From contig OX485807.1 in the NCBI GenBank assembly GCA_950295325.1, forward strand, positions 20,617,666 to 20,681,665: a DNA stretch of 64,000 nucleotides. The letters are read 5' to 3'. Both the position numbers and the translations under genes were made by a program. Source of the DNA: Polytrichum commune. Its lineage: Eukaryota > Streptophyta > Polytrichopsida > Polytrichales > Polytrichaceae. Positions 11,646-24,500 of the stretch are shown one piece after another. The stretch's first letter is position 1. Every line of letters begins with the position of its first letter. Under the pieces are notes generated by a model. It did no database searches. It was given only the letters and a program-made list of their open reading frames with translations, and was not told where the DNA came from.

Positions 11646-14100
11646 CAACATATCTATTGTCTAGCTTTTCTTGAAACTTTAGGGTCCCCTTTTGTATATC
11701 TTTCTTTTACCTCAAAATTTTTAGTATCATTTTTTAATGTGCACACTAGAGTAAATAGTACCACTTCCTTACGTATATTATCTATGCTAATGTCTCAAAT
11801 ACTACCCCTTCTTACTCTCACATTAGTTCGACATGGTAAGAAAAGTCCTCCCCCAGGTGTTGAACACTTCTTACACTGCCTTGTTGAGTGGATTGATCCA
11901 AAATAAGGTTATCATCACAATTGGCCTACATTGGTGCTCTTCTCAAGCCCTTCTTACACAACCACTATGATTAGCAAACTTGGTGTTATTTTGTGTTTAA
12001 CGTCACATATGATCAGTGGCTTCTCACATTGACATGAGGTAGATCAAGCTAATGTGGACACCTCCAGCTTTGTGGAATCATTTAGCTGATGGATTTGAGC
12101 ATGTTAGCATTTGCAAATTATGACCAAAGCATATGAAATTGTTGAAATCAGATCTAAGGAAGGTGTTGATCTAGGCTCCGGAATCGAATATTTTTTGCTT
12201 CCCAATTTGGTGCCACAAGGGGAACTCTTTTGTCTTTCAATGTTGTGCAAGTGGACTATATTATTGGCAAATCCTGCATGAGTCAATTGCCAATGAAAAC
12301 CATGTTTAATGCCAACATTGGTTGTGTCATGTCTCTAAAGTGGTTACGGGTAATATAAAATGTTGTCATATTGGCTTTTCATTACATAATACCCACAACC
12401 ACATGTTGCCTCCTACTTTGCCAAGGTTGCCACCTCCAAATTTGCCCACCTCGTCCACAAAAATCAAGTGTCCATAGCTCAGTGGATAGCACTCCTACTT
12501 ATGAAGGATGATGGCATAGTTTGATTTTTGCAAAGGTGACTAACCCAAATATCATCAAAGTGTTTGATTAAGGAAGCAAACCAAATTAACCTCATCTACC
12601 TTACACAATGCACCGTCACACTCGTTGATAGTTTAAGGATGAAAAAATAGGCTTTGCTTTTGGGTTGCTTCAACCCCTAGAGAACTAGGAGGCCATATTT
12701 GGCCTTTCCAACAATTTTGAGGAGGGCCACAAAGGTGGGATCATTGTCAAATTGAACATGGTAAGATACAGCGGGTTTGTATTGTAATTGTTAATGTTGT
12801 GCACAAAAAAGATTAAAAATATATATATATATAAAAATATATACATATGATTTATTCTAGTTTTTTTTTGGGGGGGGGGGGGCAAAAACATGGTGGCATA
12901 TCCAAATTTTGGCTTCGGACATGCCTGAAAGGCTTCATATGGGCCAATGGGAGGGTGGTTGTGATAAAGGGTGGGCAACATGGATGGGATGGGTTTAGTA
13001 GGCCATAGCAAAGCACATAGTAGGGCATCTAGATAGGGATATGGACAACTCACCACATTTTGAGCTCTCTAACCCAGATAGAGGGAGGGGTGGGACCACA
13101 CATGAGGTTGGCACCCCTAGATATAGGGTCTACCATAGCTAGTTGTAGGTTGTGCCTAGGATTCCTATATATATAAAACATCTACTATCTAGATTCTTTA
13201 ATTTTCATAATTATGTATTTTATGCACTCAAACACTATAATTGGAGCACTTCATAGTTGCGCATACAACAAGGCCCCCAAACCACACAAAATAAAACAAA
13301 ATCGAGTTTTTTTTGAATAGTGACATGTCATTAACTCCACAACAATGGATGTGATGCAAAGATGTCACCCAAAAAGAAAATCACGGTGAAACGACGGCCC
13401 CGTCAAAGTGGTTTCTTGAAGTTCGGGCAATTGTCCAATCCCAACAGACCACAGAGGCGCACATCAATCTCAATGGACCAAATGCACACATAGGGGTAGG
13501 TTTTTCTTACTATGGTACTTCAGGAAGGTAACATCCAATCCATCAAGTTGGAAACCAATAAATGTTTGCCACACCCCACACATTGTCCCATACACAAAAG
13601 TGTGAAATTTCTTCTTGAACTCACATGTTTTCATGCCCGGTCCTTTAGGGGTTAAGGATGTTGTCATTTTGAGGCATGAGTACGTTAGAGTGTGTATCGT
13701 ATGACACTTGGTGTTACATGACAAGCAAAGAAGATCGCTTTAAGTAAATGGCACACACACTAACTCAAAGATGTTTAATGTGTCTCAGCATGTCTCAATC
13801 CAATGACATGTTGACATACCTACTAAATCTTCCCAGTCTTGAATTCAAGATCGGTTCTTCACTAAACAACTAACTAGAACATGATTAATACAACATCATA
13901 CTAATCTTCATCTACACACATACTTGGAATACCAATAACACTCGTAAATGTATACGTATAAACTAATAACCGACCCACGTCACGATGTTTGCTCCTTGAT
14001 CCTCACCAAACCACATACCAATCAAATGTACGGGTCCAATTAAGAAAACAAGCCACTTATGGGCCATCATCTTAGGGAAGCCAACTTAGGGAAGTCTTGA
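11646..14100. other. Intergenic spacer with low-complexity tracts
   Basis: Apart from the tRNA-like relic, this stretch holds a TA-rich run with a poly-T/poly-G junction at about 12815-12882 and no convincing gene. An 84-codon minus-strand frame at 13470-13724 shows no family motif and is not supported. Confidence 0.4.
12468..12540 (+). repeat. tRNA-like relic, possible SINE head
   Basis: A good A box (TAGCTCAGTGGA, 12475-12486) is followed about 43 bases later by a weaker B box (AGTTTGATTTTT, 12518-12529), the spacing of a tRNA gene. The acceptor and T stems do not pair, so this is not a working tRNA. Similar AGTGGTTAAGCACTC-type fragments occur near 45485-45560 and 60100-60160. Confidence 0.35.
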
Positions 14101-15551
14101 ATGTGAGATGAATTTGTGTGTGTGCGTGGAGGCGATGCGGAGTCCTTGTCAGCAGCCAGCCAGCCAACCTACTTTTCCATTTGGCATGGCCATGGCTGAC
14201 CCCCAGACTACTCACTCCGCAGGTCGCCTCAAGGCAAGGGCTGGCCATCGTGGCTATGGCGACTCTCACCGTAATCACAGCAAACTCCACTTATGCACCT
14301 TCCTCCACACCCGCTCAATTCCTGCCCCCTTCACCTTTCCCTCCCGCAACCGAGAAGCTTGTAGAAAGTTGAAAACACACTTGGAGGCCCATTTGCCTTC
14401 CTTCTCACGCTTCCATCCACGATTCTCTGCTGCATCCATTTGACCTAATTTCAATCCCTGGCTTAGCGATGAAAAGGAAGAAATCTTAAGATTGTTCCGG
14501 AATGAGGAGGAGGTGTCGTCGGAAGCACATGCTACGCCTGTCTTGCTCCCCACGATAGCCTCCAATCTCTCCGCAATCGGCCCCCCTCCCCCCCCCACTC
14601 TCTCTCTCTCTCGACCTATTTTTATTATTCTAATAGTAATTTATATGGAAGGAAAGTGGACACAGGAGGTCGGTGAGGGGACGTTCGTTGCGTCATCTGC
14701 CACAAGAGTTGCTTGCACTCCGGGTTTCATAAGAGGCCTATTTGATTTGGCGACATTATCATCGTCGCAACGACAACGATGAGAAATTGATGAGGGAAGA
14801 AGAAGTTGAGGATTTTGAAGAAGCCATTGGTTGAGGTTGGAGTGGTCGTTGGTGATTTGACCTGGAAAGTTTTGTTGTAACACGAGGAGAAGAAAGAAGC
14901 AGGGGAGACTGTTGAAGTCGGTGGCGAGCCCCCCCTCTTTGGACCGTTTTTGTTCTATCGCCAATTCGGATTGTGGCTCAAAGGTTGAACTTTGCTTGCA
15001 CCAGAAACTGAGAATATCAACTTTTGTGAGCCATATGAAATGCGGGATTCAACTTGAGCAATCCGACATCGGTCAAGTTCTATTGCTGGAAGGCTGGATC
15101 TGGTAGCTCGAAGGATTTCAATGTATCTTCTATCTGCACGTACTCGTTGCACCTGCGACAGGAAGTGCATAATATAGAGCATTTAAGAAAATGTTCATTA
15201 GTTCTCAGATGAATCTATCAGTGTCCCATGGTATTACTTCTCGATTAGTCGGAAGTTCATGCAGAGATCAGACATACTGATCATATGTACTGAGTTGCTA
15301 ATTTGCTGAGCAGTCAACTTAAGACATCCGAATTGATGCAATTCAGGGGATAGGATTCGTGTTCAAAACTTCTAATTTTGTAAGAATGCGAAATTCGAAA
15401 AGATTCAGGTGTAAAATTTCATAATATGAACAAGTGGCACTCACGTTTGTCCCTCCTTTCCTCGTTCCAGATTCCTAGTCATTCTAGCACAACCCGCAGG
15501 CAGACATACAATTGGTCGATTTGCGACATATCTGACAGAAGGAGGACAGTC
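14101..15551 (+). promoter_or_regulatory. Upstream region and probable 5' UTR of PA200
   Basis: This stretch is less AT-rich than its surroundings and carries a pyrimidine run at 14580-14612. Short frames exist on both strands with no recognisable protein family. The PA200 frame is open back to an ATG at 15426, 42 codons before the chosen start. Most of this region is probably promoter and 5' UTR, perhaps with a UTR intron; no TATA box could be fixed. Confidence 0.35.
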
Positions 15552-18500
15552 ATGGATGTGCAGATGGAGCTTGATGAAGGAGGTGAAGTGGCAGAGAATA
15601 TTTACAATGCCTGGCTCCCTGTCGCTCAGGAATCCAAATCTGAAACACAGAGGTTCCATGACGTGGTGGGTCTCCTGCAATCCGGCTGGCGGGAGGATTA
15701 TCTGCAGACCAGATTCGCTACTTTGAAGTGGATTCCTGTTATTGCCACGTGAGTAGATTTTGCAAGCTTGTCTTTGCAGCTTGCTGTCAATTATCATCTT
15801 TTGAGAAAAATATGTGGCATAGTATTATGGAATGGTTTATCATTTAAATGCTGAATACTTTCGCACTGAAGACTCTGGTTATCCACTATCTTAGCCCTAA
15901 TAACCCTTATTTACAAGCAACAATCCGAGAGTATACTTGTGTCTTTATCACCTTGCCTCCACAAAGAGGGAGACTCTGTATCTAATGTGGGGTAATTGAA
16001 GGATTGCCGGATCAGGCTTTCGCCCATTGTCCAAGATTCACGCAAAATATGAGGCCAATTTTTTTTGTTAAAGTCATGCATTTGGATACCGCATTTATAT
16101 GATTGATTGACATCAACATGGGTTACATCATAGCTGGGTCTTGTTTAGTTATGCCAACAGCATGAATACATCTAAATCTGCTAAAAATTGCAGCTCATGT
16201 GGCCTTGTTATGGCATCCTCTATGGCTGCAGATTCTTGAAGGCAAAATCCCCAATTGCATTTGCAGATTTGGAGGTTGTGGTGAAAATAGGACTAGATGT
16301 ATTACTACGATCTTCGGATAAGTTCTTTATCCAGGTTGGTTTTGCCTTATGTACCTGATTACTTTGGAGGGAATGTTCATGTTGCAAGAGTCATGAAGTG
16401 GATATGGGTTTGAACAGAACTTGTTGTGCACTAGTATGTATCACTTATTTCTGTCGTGGAGCAGGCTCGATGGTCACAACTTCTTTCAAAATTGCTGAAG
16501 AAGTTTCGGAACAAACTCAATATCAGAGTGGAATGGCGTCCTCTGCATGTGCTTATTTCCGAAGCACACTTTAAGAGGTAGTGTTGCCGTATCAAGAACT
16601 TGACATATTCACTTTCACAGTCTCATTTCTGGGTAGGTGGCATATTCCTCTAACAAACAGAACAAAACACATCAGAAAAATCTACATTTGCAGCCCATGA
16701 TTCATTGAGCTTCCCCTCTGACAATGCAAAAGGAGCGTGATTCACATTCTCGTAACCTCCTTTGCATCAGCATAATGCAACTTTGTCTGCTTTTGAGGTA
16801 TTGGTATTGAGCACAGCTGTATGTTCTATTACAGGCGCCAAAATTATGATGGATTGGCATTGAAGCAGATCCATCTTGAGACTCTGACAACTCTTGTTCG
16901 TCATTGCCGTCGATTTTTCCCTCCTACAGCATCTGTTGAAATATGGAATGAGTTCAGGTATTGATTCTGGCATCCTAGCAGGTGTCATTTTCTTTCATTC
17001 TGACTATGTATATCTTGCTTTGGCTGGGTGAGGTTTCATGCAACATCAGATTTCGCTTCCAATTTTCCCTATGTACTGCACGTTTGCAGAAGAAGAAATC
17101 CATCTCTATAGGAGCTCTTACCATACTAAAGAAGTCTAGTTCGAAGAGCCATCAGCTCATGGCTATCTGCTCAATCTAAAAGTGTTGTTGCATTAGATGT
17201 ACTCAAGTTTTTGTTAAAATGAAGAAGCTGATTTTATCCACATTATAGGAAGCTTTATGCGACCCAGTCCTTTGTAGTAGGCTTCTTGTGAATTGAAAAT
17301 GTTCAGTGGATGATTGTGATAAATTCTTTATTGACTTTTGTGTTGTTTGTCCATAATAGGCCTGCGTTTGAGGACCTTTCACATAATTCTTCCTTGGAGG
17401 CTGCTGGTTTTGTTTGTTTATTCCTTCCCAGTACCCTAGGCAGGCATGGGACAGAGACAGGCCTATTAACAAAGTGCGTCCTTACAGCTGAAATCAAGCA
17501 AATATGACTTTTTCTTGATGATGTTGTATTTGTGGCTATTTATTTTATAAGGCAGTCAAGGTGGGTTCTATTGCAACTGAGCTAAGTTTTCTGTTATGGC
17601 AGAGAGTGGTTAAATGAGGTCTTACATATTTGGGCTGCAATGCCAAACTGCCGATTCTGGAATTATCAGTGGGCTTACCTGCTTAGTCGAATCATCAAGC
17701 ATTCACATGGCTCTTTTGCAGACTGGGAAGACTTTGTTCAAATACTGTTCACATTCTACTTGCAGTCATTTGATGTAAGTTCAGCTATGAGTGCTATGAT
17801 TTATTGATGTTGCATGTTTTATCATACTCTTGATGCGTCATTTCAGGAGTCCTAAGTAAGGTGTTGATCTTAGATGGAAGACTTTAGTCGGTTATGTTGG
17901 TACCTGAAATCATGAAATTGAGATTATTGGCAGGTGCCTGTGGGTCGGGCCAGTGCAACGTCCCCAGTTCAAAGGGAAATTCCAAGGGAGGTCATGATAG
18001 CATTTATTTCGGGCTGGTCATTTTCTGCTTCCAAAGTTAATGCAAAATCAATTGTAAGGGTTTTTTAAGCCTGTTCTGCTTTGTAATCTTATTGATATTC
18101 TTGTAATTTGTTCTGGAAGAAGTAATGAAGTGGGCTCATGAGGTGCTTTCTCCTTTGGTTTGATATGCTGTTTGAGATGTTGTGTTCCTTCTATATATGT
18201 TCATAGGTTCTTTTACTCTCCATAGAGAATAAGCTCTGAAGGAATTAATTTTTGCATTTGAGGTGCAAATCTGATCTGGTTCAATACGACATGTTTGAAG
18301 GTGTTTCTGATAAAGAAAAATGGTGCTGCCCTGCATGAACTTGAAACCCTAGTCGATCTCCTGGAACAGTTACGTCCTTCACTTTGGTATACATGGTTTA
18401 TGATGTGGCATGGTTTCTCATTCTGTTGATATTATATTTAATACCTGCTTACAGTTGTGCATGGCTTTTGACATAGAGGAATTGTAATTGCAGGTACTTT

Positions 18501-21500
18501 CATCCATCGAATGGTGGATCTTGGACTTCTTCTCTTGAGCAATTCTTGCAGCACCTTGTTCAGTATTTTTTGAAGCGCCTTGCTGGACAAAGGTGAGCAA
18601 AGTGTGCAGTTAGCATCACTCAATGTTGGTCAAATGAAAATGTTGGCTTGTGTTCTTATAATTGGTGTTTTGTGGCTTTGTGAAGGCAAGGTGACAACAC
18701 ACAGCAATTGGGAGAGGTGGAGAGGGCAACTTTTGTAAAGGCCATGTTGCGGCTGATTGATAGAGGACAATACAGCAAAAATCCAGCTCTTGCTTCCACA
18801 GCAGCCAATGCAGCTTCAAGCTTGGCATTTGTTGAGCCATACTTGGTGTTGCCTCTCCTGGTGTCCCGCTTTTACTCTGCTATGGATACTGTAAGTTTGC
18901 ATTTACCTTATTTGAAAGTTAATCTTTAGGATATATTTGCAGATTTGAGGCACCTTTTGGAGCACTATTTAGAGATGTGTGGTAGGGCATGCCTCTATTT
19001 TGCAAAGCCAAGGTTCACACTCGGTTGTGCATTTGGGTCCAACTCAGTTTGACAAATAGTTATCAAATCATTGGACTATATATATGTAGTATCTGGTACT
19101 TTTATCTGTCATGTCATTCAGAGTTCAGCCTTGTTCCATAATGCAGGCTAGCATTTGGGAACCACTCAGCCAGGTTTGGTAGGGACTGAGATACATTTTG
19201 AATTTGTGCGTGTCAATTGTACTGTAAAGTCACAAAGCGTGATGATGTAACATTTTGATTTTCTTACCAGATAACTGCAACACATCAATTGCAAACAGCA
19301 GTTACAAGTTTGGCTCTTGTATCTCGGGCCATTATACTTGCATCAGCAAAAGAAGAAGCTGCAGAGCAGTCTCTCATGCTGGATTCTGAGTCTGCCACAT
19401 CCTTGAAAGAGACACTTGTCATGGCAATGTTCAACACTTTGATGGGGTTGGATGCAAATGATCCACCCAAGACCTTGGCTACGATGCAGTTTTATTGTTC
19501 TGTGTTCTCAAGTGTAAGTCTTCATCCCCAGAAAAACCTTTCAGAGATCTGCTGTATTGGTTAGTATCTTTGAAGTTTTGGGATGGTAGGTTCTGCATTG
19601 GTGATAATCAAGACTGTACTGACTGATGGAATGTTTTGAACATACAGATAGGCATTCTGGGAGATGAATCAGATGGAGGCTCTGCAGTTCTGCCCTTGGA
19701 TTGGTTACAGTGGTTAAATGAGTTTCTTTCTCGTCTGTTTACTCTCCTGGTGCACTTGGAGCCAAGCAGCCAATCGTAAGTTGGTCACTATGATGCTTGT
19801 TTGTGTTGCCTTTTCTTATGAGGGGTCATGGCATAAGAGTATTGAGTATATTGGAAAATGTTGCTCAACTGTACCTTCTTCTTTAGTATACTATTTACGT
19901 CTTCTTTGAACTACTATTACGGAAATGAAACCCATCTGTAAAGATTGCATTGACCTGATTTTTCCAGTGCCTTGGATCCATGTATGAGTAAAATATATGA
20001 GAGATGACTTCACACATTTAGTCCTTGTATTCATCTTCTTTTTTAAGCATCTTAACAAAGTTGATCCTGATCGACCTTCACATTAGAGTGCAAGCTAATT
20101 TCAGCAGGGTTGGATGGTTTCTGAATGCAGATCACCAGAGACAGATGACAGTTCTCATCTTTCTTCCAAAACCTTTTTAATGCAAGGAGGGTCTTTTTAT
20201 CATCATGTCCTTGAACTTATGTTTGGAAGATTGACGAAACCTCTATACCAACAGGTATGGTTTGGACATGTGATTATTTTTCTTCCTCGAATGTTGTCAT
20301 GATTAGGAGCATATGGTTTTTTCCTACTGCTGTTTTGATCGACTGGCGATGTATTTTACTTGCAGGCTGTTCGCAAGGTGGGAGAGTTTATTCATGGGCA
20401 AGTCTTGCCAGGAGCTCTTGCAGAGATTGGGTTTTTGTGCTCAGCTGCAGTGTATGCCAATCCTGCATATGCTGTACCACAGTTGCTAGAGCCTCTGATG
20501 AATTCAGTTCTTTCAGCTCTTGCAGACACCCCATCAACAGGGTATAGTGGCCAAGGGTCCCAGGCTTCTTCAGCTGAGTACAAGGTTAGTGATGTTTACT
20601 TTATATTTTGTTGGGACTTTCAATCAGATCTGCTTATTTGGTGCAAGACCATTGCATTTCAGTTTTCATGCCTCCACTTCACTTATGAAAATGATTAGTC
20701 TTGATCCTGGTTCGAGTACTTCCACTCTTTTGTGAATTCCAATATTTTGACATTCCCCATGGTGACTTGGTCTGGGATGTTCACCTCGTTTATTTGCCCA
20801 GACATATTTGCAGTTGCTGATATGTCCAAAGGCCATTCTGCTCTTGTAGCTCTATGAAAAGATTAAACTTTTGAGTTCTCTATGAGTAATGAAGCTGTGT
20901 AGAAGAGTTGGTTTTCCTACTTCATGGTGTTTCATCAGCATGAATGCAACATAAGATATCTTCATTTTGATTGTCCACTGTGCTGATGTTGAGATCTACT
21001 GCAACTTAATTTCTTACTCCTCTTTCTCTTTAGGTGCTTCTTGCAGTAACAATAACTTTCAACTAGAGTGACTTTTATCCATTTTAGTATCTTACTTTTA
21101 GTCAGACATTCAATGTTGTGTACAGGTGGGGCTGTCACCTGGACTGGAGTCATCAGTGAGTTACCAACTTAATGTGTTGGGGATTGCCTTGACATATAGT
21201 GGTTCTATTCTGCTTGAATACAAAGACCTTCTAGTCAGAGTTATAGCAGCTGCCTTTGATGCGCCATCAATTAAGGTGGTTCTCCTCTTGATTGCTTCTG
21301 ATTTCCTGGCTGTTTTAGTGAGAAGACATTGGTTTAGATCTCAACAAAATGTACTCTGATTGCTCTGGCATTCAAAGATAAATTCCATTATCTGATGGTA
21401 TGTAATTTTCCATTGTTCACTCACTGCAATAACTCCTTGTTTACATTGGGCAGGTCAACGAAGCTGGCAGTCGGATCTTGACTAGTGTGCTCTCGAGCAT

Positions 21501-24500
21501 GGTTCTCTTCTACCCAGTTGATCAATACAAGTGAGTTTTATCCTACATGTAAGATGTAGACCTGAATCGGGCAACATCTAAGAAATTAGAGTATAATAAT
21601 TTTTTTGTCAAGTTGTTATAGCAATTGCAAATTGCCCTCTGACAGTTTGACCTTTGTCTAATTTCTGAATATAATCTGGTTCTGATTTGTGGTTCTGAAA
21701 CAACTAATCTATGATGTCAGCTAAGAAAGAAAACACAGTAATGAAGATGGAATTCTTCCCAGTAGAGTCAAGACGAATTAAAGTTTTTTTATCACTGACG
21801 ACTTAGGAATCTGAAAAATTTCTGTAATTAAGGTTATTTATTTTATCATAGCCATTTAAAGTAACTCATCAGTATAAATGTGGCTGTTCATTTCTTCACT
21901 GAATCAAGTTTGACTCTATCCTTAGACTGCAGTTGGCATGGCAATTTTATTGATTGGGCCATCATTAACCTTTAGGTTCATGGGCTATTTGTTGACCGTT
22001 CGTATTAAATTGAGATGTTTAAGCATTGCAACAGTAAAGCCATCGTAGCTGTTGAATATGTGTAGCTTAGACTAATTTATGATATTAAAGTGTAGAGATT
22101 TGTGACTGCAGGGTAGTTCCTGGCAGTGATGGGATTGAAAACTGGATGAGCAGAAAGGATATCTCAGAATGTCCAGTTTGGCATATTCCAGATGGTGCAG
22201 AACTGGCATTCGCAAACCACTTGCTCAGTTTGCATCTTGAGGGTCCTCTTGCAGATCTCCACAGCATTTGTGAAGACAAGCAACAGGAGTCGTCAGGTAA
22301 TGCCTCTGAAAATTCTTGTTTTGTTCTGGAGATGGTTGCCTTTAACACCTTCTCATATGTGGCTGTCCAGGGACATTTCCAGTCTCACTTATGTTTTCTG
22401 TCTGATTGACATCAGGAGGACAGGTCAAGGAGAAACTTCGTGTGCTCTTGCTGCGAGTAGACGCATCCCTTCGTGGTGTACGGTCATGTTTGCCTGATTT
22501 TCAACTGCTTGCCAAAGATGTGGGTGGCCGCTCCTTGACAGTGGCAGGGGCTACTGGTGCTACTGTTGCCAGCAGAGCATTAAGAGAAGAGACAGCTGAC
22601 ACGTTGCACACAACATTCAAGTAAATTCTGAGATGCTTTGAACTTTTTAGCTTCCACACTTGGTTGGTTGTCACACAGCATCGGATTTCTGCATGGAAGG
22701 TGATGAGTGTTGGCATTTATTGTGGTGATTGATGCAGGTATTTGTTCAGAAAGAGAGCAGATGACACTGTCCTGCTCATGCTACTCATTCGAGTAATGGA
22801 TATGGTTGTTAATTATGGTACGCATTCTAATTTTGTTTTAGAGTAGGTGCCAAGTTCAACTTTGGTTGCAAGCCGTGAACAAGATGCAGAATGGTTTAAC
22901 ATGGATGATGTCATGCAGGATGGACTGAATACGGTCATTGGTTGCAAGAACGACAGCTATGGCGAACCGAATCAAAATGCCTTTCAGAACCAAAAGTAAA
23001 TTATATAACAAATGTTGATGGCAAGGGGAAGCGAAGGTATGTTGGTTTAGAGATATCAACTGGATTTACTGCCACAATCTGTTGTGGATTTCCTGCATGC
23101 ATAAGGTTACATTGAAAGGCCCATTCGTTCCATCTTGGTGTTATGGATCTGGAGTCAGATTCTGGCTCTGTTATTTTATTTGTCAGAATGCTGACTATTC
23201 ACTTGAATATGACTGTAGGCCAAGGTGGTTGGTGGTGGAAATGGTATATGCACAAAATGCTTTGAGGGCTTCACAGGCTGGCTATCGATATTACAGTGAA
23301 GAGCTTGGTGACTTTGTTGCTCCTCCACACGTTCCTCTACTGCTAGAGGACCTCCTTGTGTTATCATTGCATCGCTATGATGCAGTACGGACGTAATTCC
23401 TCTTTCCACTTCTCAGTAGTTTCTGTTTCCCTGTTGCAAGTTTATTACCTTATTCATTCATAATGGACATTACAAATCTTCTCCAAGAATGTTAATATTT
23501 TGTTTTCCTGCAAAGTATCAATGCATTAAGGTCCTCAGCATTGTGAAAAGGGGTTTGTCTCTGCCTTCCAAGATCTAAGTCAAGCTGAGGTACTGGAGTC
23601 TTTATGGATCAATTTGATGGAGCCTCCAACCCACTTTGGCATCATGGGAGTAGATGTTAAACTTACAAATTTGTTTGTTATTCATTGCAGAGCTGCAGGA
23701 GACTCCCTTGTCAAGGTGATGAAGCGCTTTCCAAATTTAGTGAAAAATTGCATACCTACGTTGACTTCAAGTTTGCAAGATACTGGAGCTATTGAGGAGA
23801 CAGCGATAGGTGCATGTCAGATATTGACCTCCAGAAGTGTGCTTCGGCACCTCCTGCAGGTGGGTATATGTTTTATAAGGATTGCATTGGAACTTTGTCC
23901 TTTTGGTAATTGCCTTCCATGGGGTTCTTGGCATAGTTTCTTATCCTACCTTGTTGTGTGCAGGATTGGAACGATCTAGTTGCCTTCCTAATGGCAATTT
24001 TGAACAGGTGCGTGAGTTACTGTCTCTACCGTCACTGACTAAATTAATTGTCTGGATGTAATAAGGCCAGTATGAGAGTAGTAAATATTTCACATTGGCT
24101 GTGTGTTTTGTTGTGCCACCATTATTACCACCTCACAGTCTACATGTTGATTTTATTTCAGTTCTCATCATGACTCTGTTAAGGCTCAGGCTGCTATTAA
24201 CGAGGTTAGTTATCAATCGACCTTTAAAAATCCAGTCCTTGCTGTGACTTTCAAGATTATTGTTAATGAAGGTATTTGCTTGATATGCCGAAGTGCGCTT
24301 TTCTGATGGTAAGGTGAGTAAATTGCATTCTGACATATCTGAAGGGTATTTCAGCTTTTTATTGTCTTCAATGTGCGTTTTGGTGGGCTTCCTGTGGGTG
24401 CTCTACACATGGAAGGGGAGACCACAGGAGCAGTGTCATTTGCTGAAGTTGTTTTACGCATCAAAAATCATGTTGGGGATGAGGCTGCAAATGTTCACTG

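Noticed and set aside
13470-13724. 84-codon minus-strand frame
   Set aside because: Reads fluently but has no recognisable domain and no supporting promoter or splice signals.
14275-14598. 107-codon minus-strand frame upstream of PA200
   Set aside because: Overlaps the probable PA200 5' UTR/promoter; the opposite strand is equally open, which points to composition rather than coding.
24269-24315. An extra PA200 exon reading VFA-stop-YAEVRFSDG
   Set aside because: It contains an in-frame TGA, and exon 24204 joins 24355 directly with correct phase and homology (LFIVFNVRF).
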